Part shown: positions 9,001-17,003 of the stretch, in pieces | How the letters are laid out: each line of letters starts with the position of its first letter | Position numbering within the stretch: position 1 is the first letter of the stretch | Origin: CAYUUP01 sp964447925 | GTDB lineage: Bacteria; Bacillota; Clostridia; Oscillospirales; Oscillospiraceae | Direction: 5' to 3' | DNA: 42,314 nucleotides | NCBI GenBank assembly: GCA_964447925.1 | Contig: CAYUUP010000004.1 | Location: 1 to 42,314 of the forward strand | The notes under the pieces: model-generated | What the model saw: the letters and a program-made list of their open reading frames with translations, nothing else | Databases searched by the model: none | Told to the model about the DNA's origin: nothing | Made by a program: the position numbers and the translations under genes

Positions 9001-10956
9001 ATGAACAAATACTATCCCACACTGTTTTCTCCAATTCGTGTAGGGAATATCATCTTAAAAAACAGGATGATTTGCCCGCCCAGCAAGCCCCATTTCATCC
9101 AGGGAGATGAAGATTTTCCCTCGGAGCAGCTTATTCTGCACTATGCCAATCGTGCCAAGGCGGGAGCAGCTATTGTTACGGTAGACGGAAACCACAATGA
9201 CCGGGTTCAGCCCTTCATGCATATGGCAGGATGGAATATCTTTGATGCTACGGCGCAGCAGTATCTCAGCCAGTTGACTGACGCAATTCATTATTATGGC
9301 TCCAAAGCGCATCATGTAGTGATGTGCATGGGTCCCAGAGGATATGATGTCAGCAGTGGTGTGGAATCCCATTACGTTGTTGGCGATGGCAGCTTCCCGG
9401 TTTATGATAACAAAGAACTCCCGAGAGACAAGATCTACGAGATTATCGAGCAGGAGGCCCAGATGTGCAAAGTCGCGAAGGAATCCTGCGGCTTTGACGG
9501 CTGCTACATTCACATGGCCTATCGGGGCGTTTTGCCGGGCCGGTTCCTGTCACCACTCACCAACAAAAGAACTGATGAATTTGGCGGCAGCTTTGAAAAT
9601 CGCATCCGCTTTGCAAAATTACTGTGTAAGCGTATTAAGGAGCTGTGCGGCCAGGACTTTTTAATTGACGCATCCGTGTCCTTGCATGATCCTGTGAATC
9701 AGCCTGGCGGTGTGACAGCTGAGGACACCATCCGCTTTGCAAAGGAGATGGAGGGTCTTATTGATATCATAACCATGCGCTCCCCCCACATTGACCCTCA
9801 GCATCCGACTGGTTACACCGAAGAACATACCCCGTGGCTCTATATGGCCGAAACGCTGAAAAAGAGCAATCCTAAAATGTTAGTGGCGGCATCCAGCGGA
9901 TTCTTCTACCCGGAGGACTGCGAAGCTGCCCTTGCCTCCGGAAAATGTGATATGCTCAGCATGGCAAGGGCGTTTATTTCCAACAAGGACTATGGAAAGA
10001 CCGTGGGAGAAGGCCATCGGGAGGATTTGGTTCCCTGTATTCGCTGCAACAAGTGCCATAGAAGCACCAACAGTGATCCGTGGATCTCTATGTGTTCAGT
10101 CAACCCTGTCTGGGCGCTGGACGGACGCATTGACCGGATGGGCTGTAAGCCGGATGAGGTGAAAAAGGTTGCCATCATTGGCGGTGGTGTTTCCGGTATG
10201 GAGGCGGCGCAGGTGGCGGCCAGCCGGGGGCATAATGTAACCATCTTTGAAAAAAGCAGCCGATTGGGTGGCCTGTTAAATCATGTTGACGGCGTCCGCT
10301 TCAAATGGCCATTGCGGGACTTCCGCGATTATATGGTGAGGAAAACAGAGGAAAACCCCCGGATCAACGTGATCTTTGATACAATTCCCACCGTAGAGGA
10401 TTTGGAAGCAGCACGGTTCCAGGTAGTTCTGGCAGCTGTTGGCTCCAAACCAATTACGCCTCGAATTGACGGAATTGACGGAAAAAACGTTATAAACGCT
10501 GTCGATGTCTATGGAGCGGAGGATTCTTTAGCAGAGCAGGTTGTTGTCATCGGTGGTGGCGATATCGGAACGGAAACCGGTCTGCACTTGGCTCAGCGGG
10601 GACATAAAGTCACAGTTTTGGAAATGAAAGATAAACTGGCCAGTGAGTCTTACCGGGTACATTACTATACTATGATGATGAACGCTTGCAACAACGAACC
10701 AAATTTCAGTTATGTCCTGAATGCCGCTTGCACGGCTATCTGTGATGACGGTGTGAACTATATGGATAAGGACGGTAATATTCAGCATGTCGAATGTGGC
10801 AGTGTAGTGATTGCCGCAGGTATGCGGGTCGATGCGGACGGCGCCATGAAATATGCAACGGCAGGCGATATGTTCCGTACAATTGGTGACTGCAACAAAG
10901 TCGGTTCTGTTATGTCTTGTATGCGGAGTGCGTATGACACTGCGACTACATTCTGA
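9001..10956 (+). CDS. OYE-type Fe-S flavoprotein reductase A (2,4-dienoyl-CoA reductase/BaiCD-like)
   Basis: A 651-aa three-part enzyme. Residues 1-340 are an Old Yellow Enzyme-type FMN barrel containing LSPLTNKRTDEFGGSFENR. A 4Fe-4S site follows at Cys346, 349, 352 and 365 (C-x2-C-x2-C-x12-C). The FAD/NAD(P)H half begins VAIIGGGVSGMEAA near residue 390, with a second nucleotide motif VVVIGGGDIGTETG near 520. The family (2,4-dienoyl-CoA reductase, enoate reductase, BaiCD/BaiH bile-acid enzymes) reduces activated C=C bonds with NAD(P)H. The usual HxAHGY substrate-anion motif is replaced by HMAYRG. ATG 9001 is preferred over GTG 8986 because GTGGAG serves as the ribosome site. The substrate is unknown. 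Confidence 0.9.
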   Translation: MNKYYPTLFSPIRVGNIILKNRMICPPSKPHFIQGDEDFPSEQLILHYANRAKAGAAIVTVDGNHNDRVQPFMHMAGWNIFDATAQQYLSQLTDAIHYYGSKAHHVVMCMGPRGYDVSSGVESHYVVGDGSFPVYDNKELPRDKIYEIIEQEAQMCKVAKESCGFDGCYIHMAYRGVLPGRFLSPLTNKRTDEFGGSFENRIRFAKLLCKRIKELCGQDFLIDASVSLHDPVNQPGGVTAEDTIRFAKEMEGLIDIITMRSPHIDPQHPTGYTEEHTPWLYMAETLKKSNPKMLVAASSGFFYPEDCEAALASGKCDMLSMARAFISNKDYGKTVGEGHREDLVPCIRCNKCHRSTNSDPWISMCSVNPVWALDGRIDRMGCKPDEVKKVAIIGGGVSGMEAAQVAASRGHNVTIFEKSSRLGGLLNHVDGVRFKWPLRDFRDYMVRKTEENPRINVIFDTIPTVEDLEAARFQVVLAAVGSKPITPRIDGIDGKNVINAVDVYGAEDSLAEQVVVIGGGDIGTETGLHLAQRGHKVTVLEMKDKLASESYRVHYYTMMMNACNNEPNFSYVLNAACTAICDDGVNYMDKDGNIQHVECGSVVIAAGMRVDADGAMKYATAGDMFRTIGDCNKVGSVMSCMRSAYDTATTF

Positions 10957-10985
10957 AATATGATAACGGATTAGGATGGTGATTT

Positions 10986-12947
10986 ATGTACAGTGACAAG
11001 TTCAAACGTCTTTGGGAGCCTGTAAATGTCGGTAATACAATCCTCAAATCCAGAATGACCGCATCACCAAGCCGTCCGCACTTTATGCAGGGTCCAGAAA
11101 ATTACCCAAGCCGCAACGCGATTTTCCATTATGCTAATAAAGCCAAGAATGGAGCCGCTCTTGTAAACATCAGCGGGTTACACGGTGGACCAAGTCCCAA
11201 CGGAACAAAGGATCATGATGGTCTGTTCGACTTCACCAATGCGAAGTGCCAGCACTATATTGCTCAGATGGCGGAAGCGGTCCACTTCTATGGAAGTAAG
11301 ATTCAAGCAGGAGTGGGAATCATGCCTCCCCATGGTTATGATGTTTCCGCAGGACTGCTTTCCCATGCCGTTGTGGGCGATGGCAGCGTTGCCGAGGTTG
11401 CAACAGCTGAGATTACGGATGAAATGCTGAAGGCTTTTGCAGAGGATATTGTAGCGGAAATGAAGATACTTCGCTATGACTGTGGCTTCGATGCGGCTTT
11501 CTTTCACATGACTTATCGGGGCAGTGTGCTGGGACGACTGCTTTCTCCACTGACCAATCACCGTACCGATCGGTATGGGGGCAGTCTGGAAGCTCGTGCG
11601 GCCTACTGTATCGAGTTGGCCGACCGGATCAAGCAGGAGTGCGGCAACGATTTTATCATAGAGGGCAGCATCTCCGGGCATGACCCTCTGGATATGCCGG
11701 GTGGATGGACGTTGGAAGATTCGATTGCATTTGCCCGGCTGGCAAAAGGACACTTCGACATCCTACAGATCCGCGCTCCGGATATTGATTCTGCGCATCC
11801 GATCCCCTTTGAGTTAAATCCTACCCCTTGGCTCTATATGGCTGAGACCATTAAGAAGGCTAATCCCGGCCCCCTGATTGCGGCGATTGGCGGTTTCTCC
11901 GATCCGAAGGATGCCGAACGGGCGCTGGAGGAGGGCAAGGCGGATCTCATCGCGATGGCCCGCAGCTACATCAGTAATCCGGAATTTGGAAAGCTGGTCT
12001 ATGAGGGCCGCGACGAAGATTTGACTCCCTGTCTAAGGTGTAACAAGTGCCACAAGAGCAGTTGGGCAGATCCGTGGATCAGTGTCTGTTCGGTTAACCC
12101 TACTTGGGGTATGGAGGATAAACTCCCTGAGATGACTGTCGCTCCAGCGGAGCGGAAAAAAATTGCAATTGTCGGCGGTGGGCCAGCTGGGATGAGCGAA
12201 GCGATTTGGCTCAGTGACCGGGGGCACGATGTCACCATTTATGAGAGATTGGATCACTTAGGTGGCCTGCTGGACGTAACCCGGAAAGTGGACTTCAAAT
12301 GGACTCTGCAAAACTTTAAAAATTATTTGATCCGCCAGGTGAGGAAGCGCCCAATCGCTGTGGAGCTGAACTGCGCACCTAGCCGGGAGGAACTGATTCA
12401 CCAGGGCTATTCCGAAGTGATTGTGGCTGTCGGTTCTGAGCCGGTTATTCCGTCTATTCCAGGAGTGGACGGCGGCAATGTAATGACTGCGCTGGATGCT
12501 TATGAAAAGCACAATCAGCTGGGTGAGCGAGTTGTAGTAGTCGGCGGCGGAGAGATTGGCGTGGAAACAGCAATGTTCCTAGCAAAGCAGGGGCATTCGG
12601 CTACAGTGCTGGAGATGCGCGGTATGCTGGCGCCCGATTCCACACCAGTACACTACTACTCCATGTTCCAAAAGGCATGGGAGAGTACCGATGGCTTTAG
12701 CTCTTTGGTCAACGCCCGGGTGACAGGAATCACATTGGGGGAGGTAATCTATGAGGATCAGGAGGGGCAGGCACATAAGCTACCCTGTGACGGCGTGGTA
12801 ATCTCTGCTGGTATGCGAGCCAAACGGGAGGAGGCCCTGGCCTATTACGATCCGGCCTATGGTTTTCATATGATTGGCGACTGTGTTAAGGCGGCAAATA
12901 TCCAGAAGCTGCGCCGCAGCGCCTACGGCTTGGCTATGAATATCTGA
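10986..12947 (+). CDS. OYE-type Fe-S flavoprotein reductase B (tandem paralogue)
   Basis: A 653-aa paralogue of the upstream gene with the same architecture: FMN barrel (residues 1-345), 4Fe-4S cysteines 349, 352, 355 and 368, then FAD (IAIVGGGPAGMSEA) and NAD(P)H (VVVVGGGEIGVETA) Rossmann motifs. The active-site region reads HMTYRGSVLGRLLSPLTN, sharing the HMxYRG variant. The two copies are clearly homologous but diverged along their length, which suggests an old duplication and different substrates, stereochemistry or successive steps. ATG 10986 lies 29 bp after the upstream stop. BaiCD/BaiH and steroid 5-beta-reductases are family members, but nothing here proves a steroid substrate. Confidence 0.9.
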   Translation: MYSDKFKRLWEPVNVGNTILKSRMTASPSRPHFMQGPENYPSRNAIFHYANKAKNGAALVNISGLHGGPSPNGTKDHDGLFDFTNAKCQHYIAQMAEAVHFYGSKIQAGVGIMPPHGYDVSAGLLSHAVVGDGSVAEVATAEITDEMLKAFAEDIVAEMKILRYDCGFDAAFFHMTYRGSVLGRLLSPLTNHRTDRYGGSLEARAAYCIELADRIKQECGNDFIIEGSISGHDPLDMPGGWTLEDSIAFARLAKGHFDILQIRAPDIDSAHPIPFELNPTPWLYMAETIKKANPGPLIAAIGGFSDPKDAERALEEGKADLIAMARSYISNPEFGKLVYEGRDEDLTPCLRCNKCHKSSWADPWISVCSVNPTWGMEDKLPEMTVAPAERKKIAIVGGGPAGMSEAIWLSDRGHDVTIYERLDHLGGLLDVTRKVDFKWTLQNFKNYLIRQVRKRPIAVELNCAPSREELIHQGYSEVIVAVGSEPVIPSIPGVDGGNVMTALDAYEKHNQLGERVVVVGGGEIGVETAMFLAKQGHSATVLEMRGMLAPDSTPVHYYSMFQKAWESTDGFSSLVNARVTGITLGEVIYEDQEGQAHKLPCDGVVISAGMRAKREEALAYYDPAYGFHMIGDCVKAANIQKLRRSAYGLAMNI

Positions 12948-12957
12948 TGCGGGGCAG

Positions 12958-12990
12958 GTCGGCACAGCAGGGCGTTCCTGCTGTGCCGAC
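12958..12990 (+). promoter_or_regulatory. Strong intercistronic hairpin, no T-tract
   Basis: A perfect 14-bp stem (12958-12971 with 12977-12990) closes a GCGTT loop between reductase B and the next small gene. No T-run follows, so full termination is unlikely. It may act as an RNA-stability or partial-attenuation element. Confidence 0.65.
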
Positions 12991-13010
12991 GGCCGCTGAG
13001 AGGAAACAAG

Positions 13011-13526
13011 ATGAAAGATTATTTGGAGTATTTTGCAAAGGTAAATCTGGAGCAGAACCAGCGGCTGCTTCAGGTGCTGGATCATGTTGCCCTTGGACTA
13101 CTGACAGAGCAGCAGGAAGCAATACAAGGTGGCAGTATCCTTGGCGCACTGAAGTTCATGGTAGAAAATGCCCGCTTCACTCAGTCTGATCTCTGCCCGG
13201 TTCCCAGCGCCAGCTTCTCTACCTTTGCCGCCCCGTATTTGACCTCTAAGGGAAAGGTAAATGAAACTATCAACCTAGAGGATTATGATGCGGTGAAGGC
13301 TGCCCTGCTGGCACTGTCCCAGAGCTTTGTCGATGGATTTGCAATCAGCCGGGAGGAGGAAATTTTGGGGGATCGATTTCCAACCTACGATTTTCTCTCC
13401 AAGGGGTTGTTTCTGGCTATGAGCATTCGCGGCCAGATCATCTATGCTTTGGCAGAGCGCCAGATCACGGATTTGGAGAAGCAATTTGAAGGACCACTGA
13501 TTCATTTTCCTGGATTGGAAATTTAG
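13011..13526 (+). CDS. Uncharacterised 171-aa protein of the reductase operon
   Basis: I do not recognise this protein. It is soluble and largely helical, opening MKDYLEYFAKVNLEQNQRLL, with a low-complexity-free sequence, no signal peptide, no membrane segment and a single cysteine. The heptad-like N-terminal helix and length loosely recall four-helix-bundle proteins such as DinB, but the DinB metal histidines are not evident. GAGAGGAAAC precedes the ATG. It lies in the same direction 63 bp after reductase B, beyond a stable hairpin, and 19 bp before another unknown gene, which suggests a role tied to the reductase substrate. Confidence 0.75.
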   Translation: MKDYLEYFAKVNLEQNQRLLQVLDHVALGLLTEQQEAIQGGSILGALKFMVENARFTQSDLCPVPSASFSTFAAPYLTSKGKVNETINLEDYDAVKAALLALSQSFVDGFAISREEEILGDRFPTYDFLSKGLFLAMSIRGQIIYALAERQITDLEKQFEGPLIHFPGLEI

Positions 13527-13545
13527 AGAATGGAGGGACCATTAC

Positions 13546-13986
13546 ATGCTAGTAGGGATGATCTATGAACAGGCAAATGATATAACTGCAACGGTTATAT
13601 GTGCGAATCATTTGGCGGATGAGGTTCGTAATATCTGGCTGAGGAACAAGGGCGCCGGTATTGGGCAGTGGGAAGAGGACTTCTATGAACGGATGGACGT
13701 CATGGAAGGACTGCGGAAAGACGGTTTCCCTAACCTGGACAGTATTGATTATGTATTCAAATGGTGGGGCAACCGGGATCCGGACGGCCTTGCAGGAGAA
13801 CTAACTGTTATATGGAAGATTACCGATAAGAGTATAGGCAGAATTAAATATTACCGCACCTATATCCGCTTGGCGGATCGGGACTTTTCTTATGGCACGA
13901 GTGAATCTGAAACAGAAAAACGGGAGCAATTCCGTAGAGAATTTTCTGAGGCTTTTTCCAAGTGGAAAACAAATTATCCTGGGTAA
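13546..13986 (+). CDS. Uncharacterised 146-aa protein, last gene of island 1
   Basis: Not recognised. It is soluble and rich in aromatic and charged residues (YVFKWWGNRDPDG, IKYYRTYIRLADRDFSYG), with no signal peptide and no metal motif. The pattern of alternating strands in the second half would fit a small alpha+beta barrel, which is a guess. GGAGGG precedes the ATG. It is the final gene of the plus-strand run, ending 123 bp before a terminator hairpin. Its neighbours suggest that it acts with the reductases or on their ligand. Confidence 0.75.
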   Translation: MLVGMIYEQANDITATVICANHLADEVRNIWLRNKGAGIGQWEEDFYERMDVMEGLRKDGFPNLDSIDYVFKWWGNRDPDGLAGELTVIWKITDKSIGRIKYYRTYIRLADRDFSYGTSESETEKREQFRREFSEAFSKWKTNYPG

Positions 13987-14108
13987 GTGAGTCAACCTTA
14001 TGTCTGTCAGCTAGGAGACGCATAAAGAAGTCTCAAAAACACTCAATCTTGCCCAGCCAACGTCACATAGCTAGCGGCCAAGTGGGTGCTTCAACCCTCT
14101 TGCAAGAG

Positions 14109-14151
14109 AACAGCACACAGCGAAACGAAAGCGAACTGTGTGCTGTCTTTT
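14109..14151 (+). terminator. Terminator of the island-1 operon
   Basis: A perfect 11-bp stem (ACAGCACACAG, 14110-14120, with 14136-14146) and a 15-base loop are followed by CTTTT. It lies 123 bp after the last island-1 gene. Confidence 0.75.
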
Positions 14152-14793
14152 GCCATCAATGCATGACGAAAGAGAATTCGTATCAGAACACCGAGCAGGA
14201 TGACGATGCACAGTTTGTGCGTTCGAAACGCCTCAACTGCTGACCGAGCTTACCGCCGATATCGCGGGTATCAGAACGGCAAAGGCAAAGCAATTCGCGA
14301 TATACCGGTCATACAGAGATGAGAAAATCCGACAGCTTAGTTTCACTTCCCTCACTGTTTTTTGACCGGGTGCAGTACGCACAGGCCATTGTCGATTGGA
14401 GCATCGATAATAGCACGGAAAGCACACTTACCGGAAGATGGACGGTCCCCTATGGGAACATCGGAAAGCACTTTGACGTGGATCTGCAGCCCGATTCCGA
14501 TCTGTGGGTTATGGTCAGCCGTTGTATCTATGTCAGCTCGGATATCATTCTATCTGGTGAATGCTCCCGGCTGCTGCTCCGGCGGGGAGTTTGACAATGT
14601 ACTTGGTATGTTCGGATCGGATGTGATGGGCGAGTTCTAACCGCCATCTTTGACTTTCCGGCTCTTGTTGGATATTTGATACCGCTGGCAAACAAACGAT
14701 ATATCCTGTGTTTGCCGGTATAGGTTCACCGAATCTACTTTTTCCGTGATTTTATGCGGCAAATACTGTTTGTTGTGTGTTATAATCTCCATG

Positions 14794-14860
14794 GCGATTG
14801 AGTCCTTTTTTAGAGTTTGGGTTGTAGTAACTTTATTCTAACGAACTCAATCGCTTTTTT
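14794..14860 (+). terminator. Long-loop inverted repeat with T6 tail
   Basis: A perfect 10-bp stem (GCGATTGAGT, 14794-14803, with 14845-14854) is separated by a 41-base loop and followed by TTTTTT. It could be a terminator or the end of a lost insertion element. No gene directly upstream needs it. Confidence 0.45.
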
Positions 14861-14924
14861 CTACCCTCGGTCTCACATCAATTGTAAAGCTACATTTTGT
14901 GAGCCGGTGGAGTTGGATTTTGGG

Positions 14925-14953
14925 TTGTGTTTGAGCAGGTTTTGTGGTATACT
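14925..14953 (+). promoter_or_regulatory. Promoter of the der operon
   Basis: TTGTGT (14925-14930), a 17-bp spacer and TATACT (14948-14953) lie upstream of der. A second -10-like TATAAT at 14977-14982 lacks a matching -35. Confidence 0.5.
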
Positions 14954-15009
14954 AAGCCAGACAACCTATAGCCTTGTATAATGTAAAGGACAGGAAGGGG
15001 GGCGCTGGC

Positions 15010-16335
15010 ATGAAGCCAATGGTTGCCATTGTAGGACGTCCCAATGTGGGTAAGTCTATGCTCTTTAACCGACTGGCGGGTAAGCGTCTCTCCATTGTAG
15101 AGGATACCCCCGGTGTTACTCGGGACCGGCTCTATGCGGACTGTCAATGGGCGGGCCGCACCTTTACCATTGTAGATACCGGCGGCATCGAGCCAAGGGC
15201 TGACAGCGAGATTTTGCTCTTTATGCGAGAGCAAGCGCAGCTGGCCATTGAGAATGCTGCTGTCATTGTTTTGGTGTGCGACATCCGCACCGGTATTACC
15301 GCTGCTGACCAGGATGTGGCGAATATGCTGCTGCGGGCCAAAAAGCCGGTGGTGCTGGCGGTGAACAAGGCGGACTCTGTGGGGGGCAACGATCCGGTTC
15401 TCTATGAGTTTTATAACCTGGGACTGGGGGAACCCATCCCTGTCTCCGCCGCCCACGGCCACGGCACCGGCGATCTGCTGGACGCCTGCCTGGAATATCT
15501 CCCGCCGGATGAGGAAGAGGAGACGGAAGACAATGTGATCAAGGTGGCTGTGATCGGCAAGCCCAATGTGGGCAAATCCTCCCTGGTGAACCGGATTCTG
15601 GGGGAGGAACGGGTCATCGTCAGCGATATGGCAGGCACCACCAGAGATGCGGTGGACTCCGTCTTTGAAAATCAATATGGAAAATATCTCTTCATCGACA
15701 CAGCGGGGATGCGCCGAAAATCCAAGGTCAACGACCGGGTGGAGCGATTCTCCGCCCTCCGGGCCACCATGTCCATTGAGCGGGCGGACGTCTGCCTGAT
15801 CCTCATTGATGCCAATGAGGGCATCACCGAGCAGGATACAAAAATTGCCGGCTTGGCCCATGAGGCGGGCAAGGCCAGCGTCATTGTGGTGAACAAATGG
15901 GATGCCGTGGAAAAGGACGGCAAGACCATGGAGCGGATAAAGCGGGATATCCGCCGGGAGCTGGCCTATATGACCTACGCACCCATCCTGTTTATCTCCG
16001 CGCTGACAGGCCAGCGGGTGGAAAGGATTTTCCGGCAGATCAATGCCGTCTCTGAGATGGCCGCTCTGCGGGTGCGTACCGGCGCGCTGAATTCGCTGTT
16101 GGCCGATGCCACCGCTCGCGTACAGCCGCCCACGGACAAGGGGCGGAGACTGAAGATATATTATATGACCCAGGTGGGTGTGAAGCCACCCCATTTTGTC
16201 TGCTTCTGCAACGATATCCGGCTGTTCCACTTCTCCTATCAGCGGTATCTGGAGAATCAGATCCGGGCGGTCTTTGGGCTAGAGGGTACGCCCATCCGAC
16301 TGACGGTGCGGCAAAGAGAGGAAAAGGAGAATTGA
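15010..16335 (+). CDS. der: Ribosome-assembly GTPase Der (EngA)
   Basis: A 441-aa tandem GTPase needed for 50S ribosome assembly. The first G domain has GRPNVGKS and DTGG, and the second has GKPNVGKSS, DTAGMRRK and NKWD. A C-terminal KH-like domain ends with the RREEKEN-type basic tail. The length is normal for the family. ATG 15010 follows AAGGGGGG; the frame extends upstream to 14974 but without a ribosome site or homology. It is the first gene of a der-plsY-gpsA operon common in Clostridia. Confidence 0.97.
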   Translation: MKPMVAIVGRPNVGKSMLFNRLAGKRLSIVEDTPGVTRDRLYADCQWAGRTFTIVDTGGIEPRADSEILLFMREQAQLAIENAAVIVLVCDIRTGITAADQDVANMLLRAKKPVVLAVNKADSVGGNDPVLYEFYNLGLGEPIPVSAAHGHGTGDLLDACLEYLPPDEEEETEDNVIKVAVIGKPNVGKSSLVNRILGEERVIVSDMAGTTRDAVDSVFENQYGKYLFIDTAGMRRKSKVNDRVERFSALRATMSIERADVCLILIDANEGITEQDTKIAGLAHEAGKASVIVVNKWDAVEKDGKTMERIKRDIRRELAYMTYAPILFISALTGQRVERIFRQINAVSEMAALRVRTGALNSLLADATARVQPPTDKGRRLKIYYMTQVGVKPPHFVCFCNDIRLFHFSYQRYLENQIRAVFGLEGTPIRLTVRQREEKEN

Positions 16336-16337
16336 AT

Positions 16338-17003
16338 ATGACGGAATATATTGTGCTGGCAACGGTAATCGTGGCAGTGGCTGGGTACTTTCTCGGCTGC
16401 TCCAACGGGGCCATCCTGGTTTCCAAATACATCCTGAAAAATGACATCCGGAACCATGGCAGCGGCAATGCGGGACTCACCAACTTCCACCGGGTCTTCG
16501 GTGGCAAACTGACCATTCTGGTCATTTTGGTGGACGTGCTGAAGGCGGTGTTTGCCTGCCTCATCGGGGGGACGCTTTTTGGCCATCTCCTTGACTGGCC
16601 GGTGCTGGGGGAGTATATCGGTGGAGTGGCTTGCCTGCTGGGTCATGTTTTCCCCTGTATGTTCCAGTTCAAAGGGGGAAAGGGTATTCTTGCCGGAGGC
16701 ACAGTGGCTATTATGATCGACTGGCGGGTGGCACTGGTTGTGTGGGGCCTTTTCCTCATCGCTGTGCTGCTTACCCGGATGGTGTCCCTTGGTTCGGTGC
16801 TGGCGGGAGCCGCTTTTCCTTTTGCCACGGCATATTTTTATCGGAATGCGCTGCTGATTGCCCTGGGTGCAGCAGCGGGACTGCTGGTTCTCTGGCGGCA
16901 CTGGGGAAATATTGTGCGTATCGCCAAAGGAGAGGAACGGACGCTGTCCTTCACCCGGAAAAAAGAAATCGAAACAGAGAAGGACAAGGAGGATGCATCA
17001 TGA
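16338..17003 (+). CDS. plsY: Glycerol-3-phosphate acyltransferase PlsY
   Basis: A 221-aa integral membrane enzyme that transfers the acyl group from acyl-phosphate to glycerol-3-phosphate, the first step of phospholipid synthesis. Conserved loops are visible: HGSGNAGLTNFHRVFG (residues about 36-51) and FKGGKGILAG near residues 112-121. Five or so hydrophobic segments surround them. ATG 16338 is chosen because AAGGAG lies eight bases upstream; a TTG at 16332 overlaps the der stop. Its stop overlaps the gpsA start (ATGA), so the acceptor-making and acceptor-using enzymes are coupled. Confidence 0.96.
   Translation: MTEYIVLATVIVAVAGYFLGCSNGAILVSKYILKNDIRNHGSGNAGLTNFHRVFGGKLTILVILVDVLKAVFACLIGGTLFGHLLDWPVLGEYIGGVACLLGHVFPCMFQFKGGKGILAGGTVAIMIDWRVALVVWGLFLIAVLLTRMVSLGSVLAGAAFPFATAYFYRNALLIALGAAAGLLVLWRHWGNIVRIAKGEERTLSFTRKKEIETEKDKEDAS

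Larger units (their letters stand above)
13987..14924. other. Gene-poor decayed region between island 1 and der
   Basis: There is no convincing gene in about 940 bp. Short frames of 60-95 codons occur on both strands (for example plus 14319-14594) without ribosome sites or recognisable motifs. Two hairpins are present (14110-14146 and 14794-14854). The sequence between them looks like frameshifted former coding DNA that I cannot assign. Confidence 0.5.

Noticed and set aside
9001..12947. Calling the OYE pair baiCD/baiH or a steroid 5-beta-reductase
   Set aside because: Family membership is clear, but no other bai gene or steroid marker is present, and the active-site motif differs.
14161..14640. 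Possible small genes in the gap before der
   Set aside because: No frame has a ribosome site or a recognisable motif; kept only as a decayed region.
14890..16230. A 446-codon open frame on the minus strand opposite der
   Set aside because: It lies wholly inside a certain der gene, and its translation is His/Gly/Arg-rich antisense without motifs or a ribosome site.
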